A stretch of DNA of 64,000 nt from NCBI RefSeq assembly GCF_902859595.1, contig NZ_CADIJQ010000004.1:124001-188000 (forward strand), read 5' to 3'. Origin of the DNA: Achromobacter kerstersii (GTDB lineage: Bacteria; Pseudomonadota; Gammaproteobacteria; Burkholderiales; Burkholderiaceae_B). Each line of letters opens with the position of its first letter. The first letter of the stretch is position 1. Under the pieces are notes generated by a model that saw only the letters and a program-made list of their open reading frames with translations, was not told where the DNA came from and did not search any database. This document shows positions 16,679 through 27,030 of this stretch, one piece after another. The translations under genes and the position numbers were made by a program.

Positions 16679-16761
16679 CAGGTCAGGCGCCAGGTCAGGC
16701 ACCAGGTCAGGCGCGTGGAGCATGGCGCGTAGTGCATGGCGCGTAGTGCCTGGCGCCCAGT
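16679..16761. repeat. 12-bp and 14-bp tandem repeats
   Basis: Three copies of CAGGTCAGGCRC (16679-16714) begin directly after the SDR stop. Three copies of a 14-bp unit GCATGGCGCGTAGT (16720-16761) follow. They occupy the gap between convergent genes. Confidence 0.85.
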
Positions 16762-16807
16762 GCGCCACGCCTCACGCGTGCCGGCTAGCGATGGGCGAAT
16801 CAACCAA

Positions 16808-17500
16808 CTAGCGTGCCGCCGCTTGCCAGCCGGCCAGCAACGCCGGCAGCTGCTTCATATCGGTGAACACCTGCGCCACGCCCACGCTGCGCAGCGCTTC
16901 GGCGCCGCTGTGACCGTTGGCGTCGGGGCTGTAGCCGAACACGGTGGCGCCTGCCGCCACGCCGGCCGTTGCACCCGTGACGGTGTCTTCCACGATGGCG
17001 CAACGCGCAGGGTCCACGCCCAGCGCTCGGGCGGCGGCCAGGTACACGTCAGGAAACGGCTTGCTTCGCGGCATTTCGTGGCCGCTGAAGACGCGTCCAT
17101 CAAAACACTCCGCAATGCCGACCTTGGCCAGTTGCAGTTCCACCTTGCGGCGGTCTGCACCCGAGGCCACCGCGATGCGCCCGCCCAACGTCTGGTGCAA
17201 GGCGCGCACGGCGTCCGGCGCACCGGGAATTTCCAGCAAGTCGCGGTCCAGCGCGGCGTTGCGGCGCTGGCGGAATTCGTCGAACCATTCGGGCCCCAGC
17301 TTGGCGCCGGTTTCGGCTTCGATGCGCGGCAGTTCATCGCGCACGGCTTTCCCCGTGAAGATACGCATCGTCTCGTCGTGCGTAATGTTCCAGCCCAGTT
17401 CATTCAGCATCTGGGTCAGCACATCGCTGGTGATAGGTTCGGAATCAACCAGCACGCCGTCGCAGTCGAACAGCACGGCGTCAAAGGGAAAATCAGTCAT
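16808..17500 (-). CDS. HAD-superfamily phosphatase (phosphoglycolate phosphatase-like, subfamily IA)
   Basis: 230 residues from ATG 17500 (MTDFPFDAVLFDCDG). All four HAD motifs are present: FDCDGVLVDSE (nucleophile and acid Asp), VASGADRR (Ser), the Lys in RSKPFPDVY, and VEDTVTG (metal Asp). A helical cap sits between motifs I and II. This matches the beta-phosphoglucomutase/phosphoglycolate phosphatase group. The substrate is probably a small sugar phosphate, but the sequence does not decide it. Confidence 0.88.
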   Translation of the reverse strand: MTDFPFDAVLFDCDGVLVDSEPITSDVLTQMLNELGWNITHDETMRIFTGKAVRDELPRIEAETGAKLGPEWFDEFRQRRNAALDRDLLEIPGAPDAVRALHQTLGGRIAVASGADRRKVELQLAKVGIAECFDGRVFSGHEMPRSKPFPDVYLAAARALGVDPARCAIVEDTVTGATAGVAAGATVFGYSPDANGHSGAEALRSVGVAQVFTDMKQLPALLAGWQAAAR

Positions 17501-17575
17501 TGCGGGGGCATGGAGGGGGTTCGTGAAGCGGATAAGCATACTGCATGGATCGCCGGCTGCTGGAAACTGGCCAAG

Positions 17576-17742
17576 CGGTGAAGCGGTAAAGCGGTAAAGC
17601 GTAAAGGGTTAAAGCGAAAAGGGGTAAAGCGTAAAGCGGTGAAGCGGCGCAAGCTTCGGAGTGACGCGCCCCGAGGCCAGCGCATAAGCTATCGCTATGG
17701 CTATGGCTATGGCTATGGCTATTGCTATTGCTATTGCTATTG
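17576..17742. repeat. Low-complexity arrays: (TAAAGCGG)-like and CTATGG/CTATTG hexamers
   Basis: From 17576 to about 17647 a degenerate 8-bp unit related to GGTAAAGC is repeated. From 17689 to 17742 there are nine consecutive hexamers: one CTATCG, four CTATGG and four CTATTG. The hexamers lie just upstream of, and possibly inside, the start of the following oxygenase gene; in that frame they read (Met-Ala)n(Ile-Ala)n. Confidence 0.9.
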
Positions 17743-17792
17743 CCCATGCCCATTGCATGACGCCCCCTATCCCTATCCATGCCCCATGCCCC

Positions 17793-18431
17793 ATGCCCCA
17801 AGAACACACCCCGCTGGATCATTACGACTGGAACCGTGTCGCGCGCGACCTGGACGCCGAAGGCTGGGCGCTGCTGCCGGGGTTCTTTGCGCAAGCGGCC
17901 GCGCAACAGCTGTCGCAACCGTCTTGTGAAGCTGCCACCACGCACGCCCTTGAGACGCTGCGCCGCGACCTGTACCCGCGCCTGCTTACCCTAGCCCGCG
18001 CCTGGGCGACTGCACTGCAAAGCGATGTCATCTATCCCGACGATTTCAACGACTGGCTGGATGGCAACCGCGCCGCCGGGCAGACACGCCCGCTTTCCGC
18101 GGTGCATCGTCATCGGCCCGGCGACGGGCAGCCGCTGATGCAGCACGCCGACGGTGAACATATCTTTGCGCTGCAACTGGTCGCGCTGCTGTCAGACCCG
18201 GGTGCGGACTTCACCGGTGGCGAGTTCGTCATGACCGAACAGCGCCCCCGCATGCAATCGCGTCCGATGGTGCTGCCTCTGCAACAAGGCGATGCGGCCG
18301 TCATCGCCGTCTCGCATCGCCCGGTCCAGGGCGCGCACAACGCGTATCGCGTCACGGCCAGGCAAGCCATCAGCCGGGTGCGTTCGGGCGAGCGCGTGGG
18401 CCTGGAAGTGGTGCTGCACGACGGACGCTAG
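17793..18431 (+). CDS. 2OG-Fe(II) oxygenase homologue with altered iron site
   Basis: 212 residues from ATG 17793 (MPQEHTPLDHYDW). The frame is open back to 17697 through the hexamer array, so the start is uncertain and no ribosome site is obvious. It is a paralogue of the protein at 9944-10654 (GEHIFALQLVALLS, FTGGEFVMTEQ, LPLQQGDAAVIAV). The first ligands H118-x-D120 are kept, but the distal His is replaced by Gln191 (ARQAIS versus MRHGVS). The 2-oxoglutarate Arg appears retained (GERVGLEVV). The protein may therefore be inactive, or may use a modified centre as halogenases do with a different ligand. Confidence 0.75.
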   Translation: MPQEHTPLDHYDWNRVARDLDAEGWALLPGFFAQAAAQQLSQPSCEAATTHALETLRRDLYPRLLTLARAWATALQSDVIYPDDFNDWLDGNRAAGQTRPLSAVHRHRPGDGQPLMQHADGEHIFALQLVALLSDPGADFTGGEFVMTEQRPRMQSRPMVLPLQQGDAAVIAVSHRPVQGAHNAYRVTARQAISRVRSGERVGLEVVLHDGR

Positions 18432-18439
18432 CGCACCAT

Positions 18440-19324
18440 TCACCCCTGCGGCGACAAAAACGCCAGCACGTGTTCGGAGAACGCCTCGTGGCATTCCTCG
18501 GTCACGAAGTGGCCGCAGTCGGGAATGATCACGCCGGTGAGATCGCTCGCGTTATCGCGCATTGTGACCAGCGGCGCATCGCGCGTGGCGTGTTCCGCGC
18601 CAATGGCCAGCGTGGGCATGCACAATGGCGTTTTGGACCGTTCCAGGTTCTGGCGGATGGTCTCCGGAATGGCGCGGTAATAAGCAAATCCCGCGCGCAA
18701 CGCACCCGGCGAGGAATACGCGTCGATATAGACGTCGGCCGCTACGCGGTCGCGGCGATGCGACCACTTGTCGAACATAAAGCTCAAGTAGGCGCGCTCA
18801 CGTCCGGTGATCAGCGCCTCCGGCAGATCATGCAGCTGGTTGAACAGGAAGTGCCACAAGAAGATGTTGTCCTCGGGCGGCACGAATATCGGGGGGGCTG
18901 GCGCCAGGCCGGGAATCACGGCCTCGGTCAGCACCAGCCGGCGGATGGCGTCGGGATAATCGCTGGCCATCGCATAGGCCACCCACATGCCGATGTCGTG
19001 GCCGATGACCTGATAGACCGTGTGCCCCAATTGCTCCATCAAGCAGTGCAACACGCGGGCGACGGCGCCGGTGTCATAACCGTGCGCGGGGCGGTCAGAA
19101 TCCCCCGTGCCGGGCGGGTCCACGGCGATGGCGGTGTAGCCGGCCTGCGCCAGCGACTTCATGATGTGGCGCCATGTGAACCAGGTTTGCGGCCAGCCGG
19201 GAACCAGCAGCACGGGCGGCCCGTCGCCCATGACCGCGCAATGGATGCGCTTGCCATCCACCTGCACATACTGATGCGATACCGCGTCGGCGGCCGTAAA
19301 AAAAGCGCTGATTTGATGCGTCAT
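18440..19324 (-). CDS. Alpha/beta hydrolase, epoxide hydrolase-like
   Basis: 294 residues from ATG 19324. The HGxP-like oxyanion region GWPQTWFTWRH, the nucleophile elbow GHDIGMW (Asp nucleophile) and the terminal His in DCGHFVTEECHEAF mark the epoxide hydrolase/haloalkane dehalogenase branch. A cap domain rich in Phe/Trp (NIFLWHFLFNQLHD) holds the usual Tyr residues. It starts 17 bp after the sugar isomerase gene and is probably in one operon with it. Its 3' end is 8 bp from the convergent oxygenase gene. Substrate unknown. Confidence 0.85.
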   Translation of the reverse strand: MTHQISAFFTAADAVSHQYVQVDGKRIHCAVMGDGPPVLLVPGWPQTWFTWRHIMKSLAQAGYTAIAVDPPGTGDSDRPAHGYDTGAVARVLHCLMEQLGHTVYQVIGHDIGMWVAYAMASDYPDAIRRLVLTEAVIPGLAPAPPIFVPPEDNIFLWHFLFNQLHDLPEALITGRERAYLSFMFDKWSHRRDRVAADVYIDAYSSPGALRAGFAYYRAIPETIRQNLERSKTPLCMPTLAIGAEHATRDAPLVTMRDNASDLTGVIIPDCGHFVTEECHEAFSEHVLAFLSPQG

Positions 19325-19340
19325 GATGAACTCGTTTCGC

Positions 19341-20396
19341 CTACGCCATGCCCAGCAGGGCGTGAATTTGTTGCTTGTCGATGGCGGCGCCCGCAAAGTC
19401 GTCGAACACTTTGGATGTCACCGGAATGATGTGCCGGTTGATGAACTCCACGCCTTCGCGTGCACCGGTTTCCTGGTCTTTCAAGCAGCACTCCCACTCC
19501 AGCGTGGCCCAGCCCGCGTAATCGTGCTGGGCGAGTTTTGAGAAGATTGACTTGAAGTCCACCTGCCCATCGCCCAGCGAACGGAAGCGGCCGGCACGGT
19601 TGATCCACGATTGATAACCGCCATAGATGCCTTGGCGGCCCGTCGGATTGAATTCGGCATCCTTCACATGGAACATGCGAATGTGGTCCTTGTAGATGTC
19701 CAGATACTCCAGGTAGTTCAGCTGCTGCAAAACGAAGTGGCTGGGATCGAACAGAATGGCGCAACGCGCGTGCCCGCCAACGCGTTCGTGGAACATCTCG
19801 AACGTAACGCCGTCATGCAGGTCTTCGCTGGGGTGGATCTCAAAGCACAGGTTCACGCCCTGCTCATCGCACGCGTTCAGCACCGGCAGCCAACGCTTGG
19901 CCAGTTCATCAAAGGCGGTCTCGATCAAGCCTTCGGGGCGCTGCGGAAACGGGAACAGATACGGCCACGCCAGCGAACCCGAGAACGTGCCCATTTCCGT
20001 CAGCCCCAGGCGCGTTGATGCGCGCGCCGAATTCAACAGTCCTTGCCGGGCCCACGCCGTTCTGGCCTGCGCATTGCCGCGAGCCTCAACGGGCGCGAAG
20101 TTGTCGGCCATGGCGTCATACGCCGGATGCACGGCCAGCAACTGGCCGAAGATGTGCGTGGTCAGCTCACTGATGACCAGGCCATGCGCGGCCAGCGTGC
20201 CCACGATCTCATCACAGTAGTCCTGGCTGACGGCCGCGGTGCCGGCGTCGAAAAAGCGCTTGTCCCACGCGGGAATCTGCAACGCCTTGAAGCCCACGCC
20301 CGCCGCCCATTCGGCAATGGCCGGCAGGCTGTTGAACGGCGCGACGGCGTCGCTGAATTGCGCAAGATGCAGGCTGGGTCCTTTGATCGTCTTCAC
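19341..20396 (-). CDS. Sugar phosphate isomerase/epimerase (xylose-isomerase-like TIM barrel)
   Basis: 351 residues. AP-endonuclease-2/xylose-isomerase-like TIM barrel: HLAQFSDAVAPFNSL at the N-terminus, NLCFEIHPSEDLHDG and CAILFDPSHFVLQQLN in the middle (Glu, Asp and His metal ligands), HVKDAEFNPTGRQG, and WATLEWECCLKD near the end. The family converts ketoses or inositol derivatives. With the epoxide-hydrolase-like gene downstream and a TetR gene divergent at 20507, it forms a small catabolic unit probably controlled at the palindrome at 20413. Confidence 0.87.
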   Translation of the reverse strand: MKTIKGPSLHLAQFSDAVAPFNSLPAIAEWAAGVGFKALQIPAWDKRFFDAGTAAVSQDYCDEIVGTLAAHGLVISELTTHIFGQLLAVHPAYDAMADNFAPVEARGNAQARTAWARQGLLNSARASTRLGLTEMGTFSGSLAWPYLFPFPQRPEGLIETAFDELAKRWLPVLNACDEQGVNLCFEIHPSEDLHDGVTFEMFHERVGGHARCAILFDPSHFVLQQLNYLEYLDIYKDHIRMFHVKDAEFNPTGRQGIYGGYQSWINRAGRFRSLGDGQVDFKSIFSKLAQHDYAGWATLEWECCLKDQETGAREGVEFINRHIIPVTSKVFDDFAGAAIDKQQIHALLGMA

Positions 20397-20412
20397 ATCG
20401 ATTCCTTAATTT

Positions 20413-20428
20413 TTTGTCGATCGACAAA
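20413..20428. promoter_or_regulatory. Perfect 16-bp palindrome, candidate TetR operator
   Basis: TTTGTCGATCGACAAA is an uninterrupted palindrome in the divergent gap between the isomerase/hydrolase operon and the TetR gene. It lies 17 bp before the isomerase start codon. TetR regulators commonly bind such sites in their own intergenic region; the match is by context. Confidence 0.6.
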
Positions 20429-20506
20429 GAATAGGCGATAAATTGCGGCGATGCAAATGCGCGGGCCGGCGTTACACTGCGTGCAGTTCATTTCACCGAG
20501 ACCGTG

Positions 20507-21103
20507 ATGGCAGGCAGACCCAGGGAATTCGACCGCGACCTCGCACTTCAGCAGGCCATGCTGGCGTTCTGGAAACAGGGATACGAAGGCACGTCGATGG
20601 CGGACCTGGTGGCGGCCACGGGCCTGGCCTCGGCGCGGCTATATGCGGCCTTTGGGTCCAAGCAGGAACTGTTTCGCGAAGCGGTGGCGCGCTATGAAGC
20701 GGGCGACGGATCGTTCGCGGAAGTGGCGCTGGAAGCGCAGGCGGATGTGCGCGGCGCCATCGAGAAATTGTTGACCGACGCGGTATTGACCTACACCCGC
20801 CGCGGCCGGCCCCAAGGATGCATGGTGGTCAGCGCCGCCACCAACTACGCCGCCGAAAATGAAGCCGTGATGGCCTGGCTGACCACACATCGCAAAGCCC
20901 GCACGCAAGGCATCATTGACCGCTTGGACACCGCCCTGCAACAGGGAGAACTCAAGCCCGGCACCGATGTGCAGGCCTTGGGCGACTACTACGCCGTCGT
21001 GTTACACGGCCTGTCGGTGCAGGCCCGCGACGGCGTAGGCAAGGCGCGCCTGCTGGCGATGATTCCCCCCGCGCTCAGCGCACTGGATGCGGTGTTGCGC
21101 TAG
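20507..21103 (+). CDS. TetR-family regulator
   Basis: 198 residues. ATG 20507 is preferred over the adjoining GTG 20504. The N-terminal HTH (ALQQAMLAFWKQGYEGTSMA, LVAATGLASARLYAAFGSKQ) spans about residues 8-55. The ligand domain contains RGRPQGCMVVSAATNYAAEN, typical of the TetR_C_16/AefR-like group. It probably represses the divergent isomerase-hydrolase operon through the palindrome at 20413. Its last residues (ALSALDAVLR) and stop codon are part of a 26-bp tandem repeat. Confidence 0.87.
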   Translation: MAGRPREFDRDLALQQAMLAFWKQGYEGTSMADLVAATGLASARLYAAFGSKQELFREAVARYEAGDGSFAEVALEAQADVRGAIEKLLTDAVLTYTRRGRPQGCMVVSAATNYAAENEAVMAWLTTHRKARTQGIIDRLDTALQQGELKPGTDVQALGDYYAVVLHGLSVQARDGVGKARLLAMIPPALSALDAVLR

Positions 21104-21179
21104 GCGCGCTGGGTGCGGTGTTGCGTTGAGCGCACTGGATGCCGTGTTGCACTCAGCGCACTGGATGCCGTGTTGCGCT
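21076..21179. repeat. Four-copy 26-bp tandem repeat anchored on the tetR 3' end
   Basis: Four 26-bp units (21076-21101, 21102-21127, 21128-21153, 21154-21179) and a partial fifth. The first unit encodes the last residues of the TetR protein, and its stop codon spans the first junction. Alternate units are more alike, hinting at a 52-bp higher-order step. Confidence 0.9.
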
Positions 21180-21194
21180 AGGCGCGCAGTGTGT

Positions 21195-22253
21195 TCAGTT
21201 CTCGGCCGTGATGTGGCCGTCGGCCACCACTTTCGCAAACACGCCCGTCTGCGCCTTGATGAACGCGCTGAACTCTGCCTGGTTCATCGGCTGCACTTCC
21301 CCGCCCAGGTCGCGGATGCTGGCCACGAACTTCTCGTCGCGCAAGGCGCGGTTGATGGCGTCGGCCAGCTTTTGCTGCGCGGCAGGCGGCGTGCCGGCGG
21401 CGACGAAGACGCCAAACCAGTTTTCCAGCGCATAGTCCTTCAGCCCTGCGGTTTCGGCGATGGCGGGGATGTCGGGCGCGAATGACGCGCGTTTGGCCGA
21501 CGTGACCGCCAAGGGTTTGACCTTGCCGCTCTGGATGAAGGGCAACGCGCCCGCCAGGCTCACAAACGTCAGGTCGACGCTGCCCGAGGCCACGTCCACC
21601 AACTGCGCCGACGCGCCCTTGTACGGCACATGCACCATCTTGATTCCCGCCAGCGATTGCAGCAATTCGCCGTTCAGATGCTGCGGATTGCCCACGCCGC
21701 TGGTCGCGTACGTGAGCTTGTCGGGATGCGCGCGCCCATAGGCCACCAGTTGCTCCACGTTGGCCACCGGCAGTTTGGGATTGGCGACCAGCACGTTCGG
21801 CACGCGGGCAATCAGCGCTATCGGCACCAAGTCCTTGTCCGGCTGGTACTGCATTTTTCCCTTGAAGACGAGCGGGTTGATGGCGGTTTCGCCGGCTGAA
21901 CCCAGCAGCAGCGTCGTGCCGTCGGGCGCTGACCGCAGCACCGCCTGCGCGCCCAGCATGCCGCTGGCGCCGGGCTTGTTTTCAACGACCACGCCTTGCG
22001 GCATGTCGGCACGCAGGCGTTCGGCCAGCAAGCGGCCCATGCCGTCCACGCCGCCGCCCGCGGCAAAGGGCACGATGAGCGTGACGGGGCGTCCAGCGTC
22101 AGCGGCATGGGCAGGCGACAAGGCCCCAAGCGCCGCCAAGGACAGCGCCGCGGCGGCGGCCAGGGGCCGAAGAAGGGACCGACTACGAGGCCGCAGCAGG
22201 GGCGGAAAAAGAGGTGGAAAAAGAGGCCGAGTGCGGGGTCGGATCTGGGGCAT
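21195..22253 (-). CDS. Bug-family tripartite tricarboxylate transporter substrate-binding protein
   Basis: 352 residues with AGGAG 8 bases before ATG 22253. After an unusual Arg/Pro/Leu-repetitive N-terminus comes a signal peptide (AALSLAALGALSPAHAADA). The mature Bug fold follows: PVTLIVPFAAGGGVDGMGR, VVVENKPGASGMLGAQAV, VPYKGASAQLVDVASG and GVFVAAGTPPAAQQKLAD. Such receptors bind carboxylates in the periplasm. No TctA/TctB genes are here, as is common for orphan Bug proteins. It is divergent from acnA across a palindromic operator, which suggests a tricarboxylate-like ligand; that is inference. Confidence 0.9.
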   Translation of the reverse strand: MPQIRPRTRPLFPPLFPPLLRPRSRSLLRPLAAAAALSLAALGALSPAHAADAGRPVTLIVPFAAGGGVDGMGRLLAERLRADMPQGVVVENKPGASGMLGAQAVLRSAPDGTTLLLGSAGETAINPLVFKGKMQYQPDKDLVPIALIARVPNVLVANPKLPVANVEQLVAYGRAHPDKLTYATSGVGNPQHLNGELLQSLAGIKMVHVPYKGASAQLVDVASGSVDLTFVSLAGALPFIQSGKVKPLAVTSAKRASFAPDIPAIAETAGLKDYALENWFGVFVAAGTPPAAQQKLADAINRALRDEKFVASIRDLGGEVQPMNQAEFSAFIKAQTGVFAKVVADGHITAEN

Positions 22254-22302
22254 GGTTTGTCTCCTGTGCGGCCTGTTCGAATGACGGCCGGGTTTTTACT
22301 TA

Positions 22303-22323
22303 ATTGCATTTTATAGATGCAAT
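22303..22323. promoter_or_regulatory. Palindromic operator between the Bug receptor gene and acnA
   Basis: ATTGCAT-N7-ATGCAAT is a perfect 7+7 inverted repeat in the AT-rich divergent gap, followed by a further half-site TATGCAA. The GntR regulator encoded in the acnA operon is the likely binder. The repeat covers a possible upstream acnA start (22317), which argues for the later ATG. Confidence 0.6.
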
Positions 22324-22340
22324 ATGCAAAACTGGCAGCT

Positions 22341-25000
<2,660 letters not shown>

Positions 25001-25004
<4 letters not shown>

Positions 25005-25897
25005 GCGCGCAAACCAATACCGTCACCAAAATTCTGGAACTGATCCGGCAAGACCGTCTGCCAGAAGGCGCGCACCTGACTGCGCAAAAGCTGGCAGACC
25101 GCTTGCGGCTGTCGCGCTCGCCCGTCAACGATGCGCTGGGCATTCTGGAGCAGCACGGCATTGTGGCGCGCAAACCCAACCGCGGCTATTTTCTGCAACA
25201 GGATTTCGACGCCCTGCCCGGCGCGCCGGCCGAACTGGCCGCGCCTTCGGTGGACGACATCGTCACGCAAAGCTATTTCAAGCTGGCCGATGAATTGCTG
25301 CGGGGCGAACTGCCCATGCAATGCAGCGAGGCCCAGCTGCGTGTGCGCTATGCCTTGACCCATGCGCAGACGCAGGCCTTGCTGGCGCGCATTTCGCAGG
25401 AAGGCTGGGCGCAGCGCCGCCCGGGGTATGGCTGGGAATTCTCGTCGATGATGACCACGCCCGACAGCCTGTTGCAGTCGTACCGGCTGCGCCTGGCGCT
25501 GGAACCTGCCGCCTTGCTGGAGCCGACTTTTCGTATTGAAAAGAGCGTGATCGAACGTTGCCGCGCAGCAGAAAAACACTTGCTGGATGGCGGCATTGCC
25601 ACCGACACGGCCGACCAGCTGCACGATCGCGGCGTGCGGTTTCATGAATCGCTGGTGGAGGCCTCGGGCAACCCGTTTTTCATCGACTCGATCAAGCGCG
25701 TGAACCGCGTGCGCCGGCTGCTGTCGTACCGCTCCATGCAAGACCGCAGCCGCTACCGCCAGCATTGCGACCAGCACCTGGCCATTCTGGATTTGCTGGA
25801 ACGTGAACGCAACGAGGACGCAGCGGCCGCGCTGTCCAGCCATCTGCGCAGCACGCTGGATAACCTGGCCCGCATCAGCGGCATCCTGAAAGGCTAG
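25001..25897 (+). CDS. GntR-family regulator with two winged-helix domains and FCD domain
   Basis: 298 residues. A first wHTH is at about residues 5-68 (LTAQKLADRLRLSRSPVND, LEQHGIVARKPNRGYFL). A second wHTH-like segment is at about 85-150 (SYFKLADELLRGELPM, LRVRYALTHAQTQALLARIS, QRRPGYGWEF). An all-helical FCD ligand domain follows (SYRLRLALEPAALLEP, FHESLVEASGNPFFID, HCDQHLAILDLLERE) with candidate metal/ligand His and Asp residues. Standard FadR-type proteins have a single wHTH. It overlaps acnA by 4 bases and probably controls the divergent promoters at 22303. Confidence 0.85.
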
Positions 25898-25901
25898 CGC
25901 C

Positions 25902-26957
25902 ATGCACGTCTATATCGGTTCGCGCACCACCCGCGAACGCCATGCCCGCGGGGATGGCATCAGCGTTTTCAACTACGCGCCCGACACCGGCGCGCTGACC
26001 TTGACGCAAGTCGTCAGCGGCTTGCTGAACCCGTCGTACCTGTTGCCGCATCCCACGCTGCCCGTGCTGTACACCGTGCATGGCGACAGCCATGAAGTCA
26101 GCGCCTTGCATCGCGACACGCACAGCGGCGCATTGACGCCATGGCATCAGCAGCCGTGCGAAGGCCGCAACCCGGTGCATCTGGCGCTGGCGCCGTCGGG
26201 CCGCTATCTGATGGTGTCCAACCACCTGACCGGCACGCTCGCCGTGCTGCCCGTTGCCGCCGACGGCGCGCTCGGCCCCGTCACACAAGCTTTGCCCATG
26301 ACAGGCGAACCCGGCCCGCACCGCAAGGAGCAGCCTTTCGCCAAGCCGCACTACAACCTGGTGGACCCGTCGGGCCGCTATGTGGTGGTGCCGGACAAGG
26401 GCTTGGACCGCGTGTTTCTCTTTGCGCTGAACGCGCATGGGGCGGGCGCAGAACCCGTCAGCGTGGCCGGCACGCGCGAAGGCGCCGGCCCGCGCCATGC
26501 GGTGTTTCATCCGGCCGGCCGCTGGTTGTATGTGGTCAATGAGTTGGACAACACGGTGGCCGCGTACACGCTGCAAGACAATGCGTTGCGGCCGTTCCAG
26601 GTGCTGCCAACACTGCCCGACACCTACACGGGCAACAGCCGCGCAGCCTGCATCACGACGGACGCGCATGGCCGCCACCTGTATGTGTCGAACCGGGGCG
26701 ATGACAGCATCGCGGTGTTCGGCGTAGACCCCGTCAGCGGCCGCCTGACGCCGGTGCAACACGCCGCCAGCGGCGGCAAGACCCCACGCTTTTTCACGCT
26801 ATCGCCTGACGGCCGATTCCTGTTCGCGTTAAACGAAGACAGCGACACGCTCGTGCGCTTTCGCGTCAATGCGCAAGACGGCACGTTGATGCGCGATGGC
26901 TATGAACTGCGCGTGGGCAGCCCCGTCTGCATGGTGTTCGCCCGCCGCCGCGCCTGA
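25902..26957 (+). CDS. Lactonase family protein (YbhE/6-phosphogluconolactonase-like beta-propeller)
   Basis: 351 residues starting 4 bp after gntR. It is a seven-bladed propeller: repeated blade endings such as NPSYLLPHPTLPVLYTVHG, NPVHLALAPSGRYLMVSNH, KPHYNLVDPSGRYVVVPDKG, GPRHAVFHPAGRWLYVVNEL and TPRFFTLSPDGRFLFALNE. No signal peptide, so it is cytoplasmic, as for E. coli Pgl. It hydrolyses a sugar lactone or a cyclic carboxylate lactone. Cotranscription with acnA and gntR suggests a lactone intermediate in the same route; the true substrate is unknown. Confidence 0.87.
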   Translation: MHVYIGSRTTRERHARGDGISVFNYAPDTGALTLTQVVSGLLNPSYLLPHPTLPVLYTVHGDSHEVSALHRDTHSGALTPWHQQPCEGRNPVHLALAPSGRYLMVSNHLTGTLAVLPVAADGALGPVTQALPMTGEPGPHRKEQPFAKPHYNLVDPSGRYVVVPDKGLDRVFLFALNAHGAGAEPVSVAGTREGAGPRHAVFHPAGRWLYVVNELDNTVAAYTLQDNALRPFQVLPTLPDTYTGNSRAACITTDAHGRHLYVSNRGDDSIAVFGVDPVSGRLTPVQHAASGGKTPRFFTLSPDGRFLFALNEDSDTLVRFRVNAQDGTLMRDGYELRVGSPVCMVFARRRA

Positions 26958-26973
26958 TGGCGTTGCGGCGGCC

Positions 26974-27024
26974 GGCGCGCGGCGAGCGGCGAGCGGCGTG
27001 CGGCTAGCGGCGCGCGGCGAGCGG
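26974..27024. repeat. 16-bp direct repeat in a GC-rich spacer
   Basis: GGCGCGCGGCGAGCGG occurs at 26974-26989 and 27009-27024, with related GAGCGGCG steps between. It lies between the convergent lactonase and TonB-receptor genes. Confidence 0.7.
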
Positions 27025-27030
27025 CCCCGA

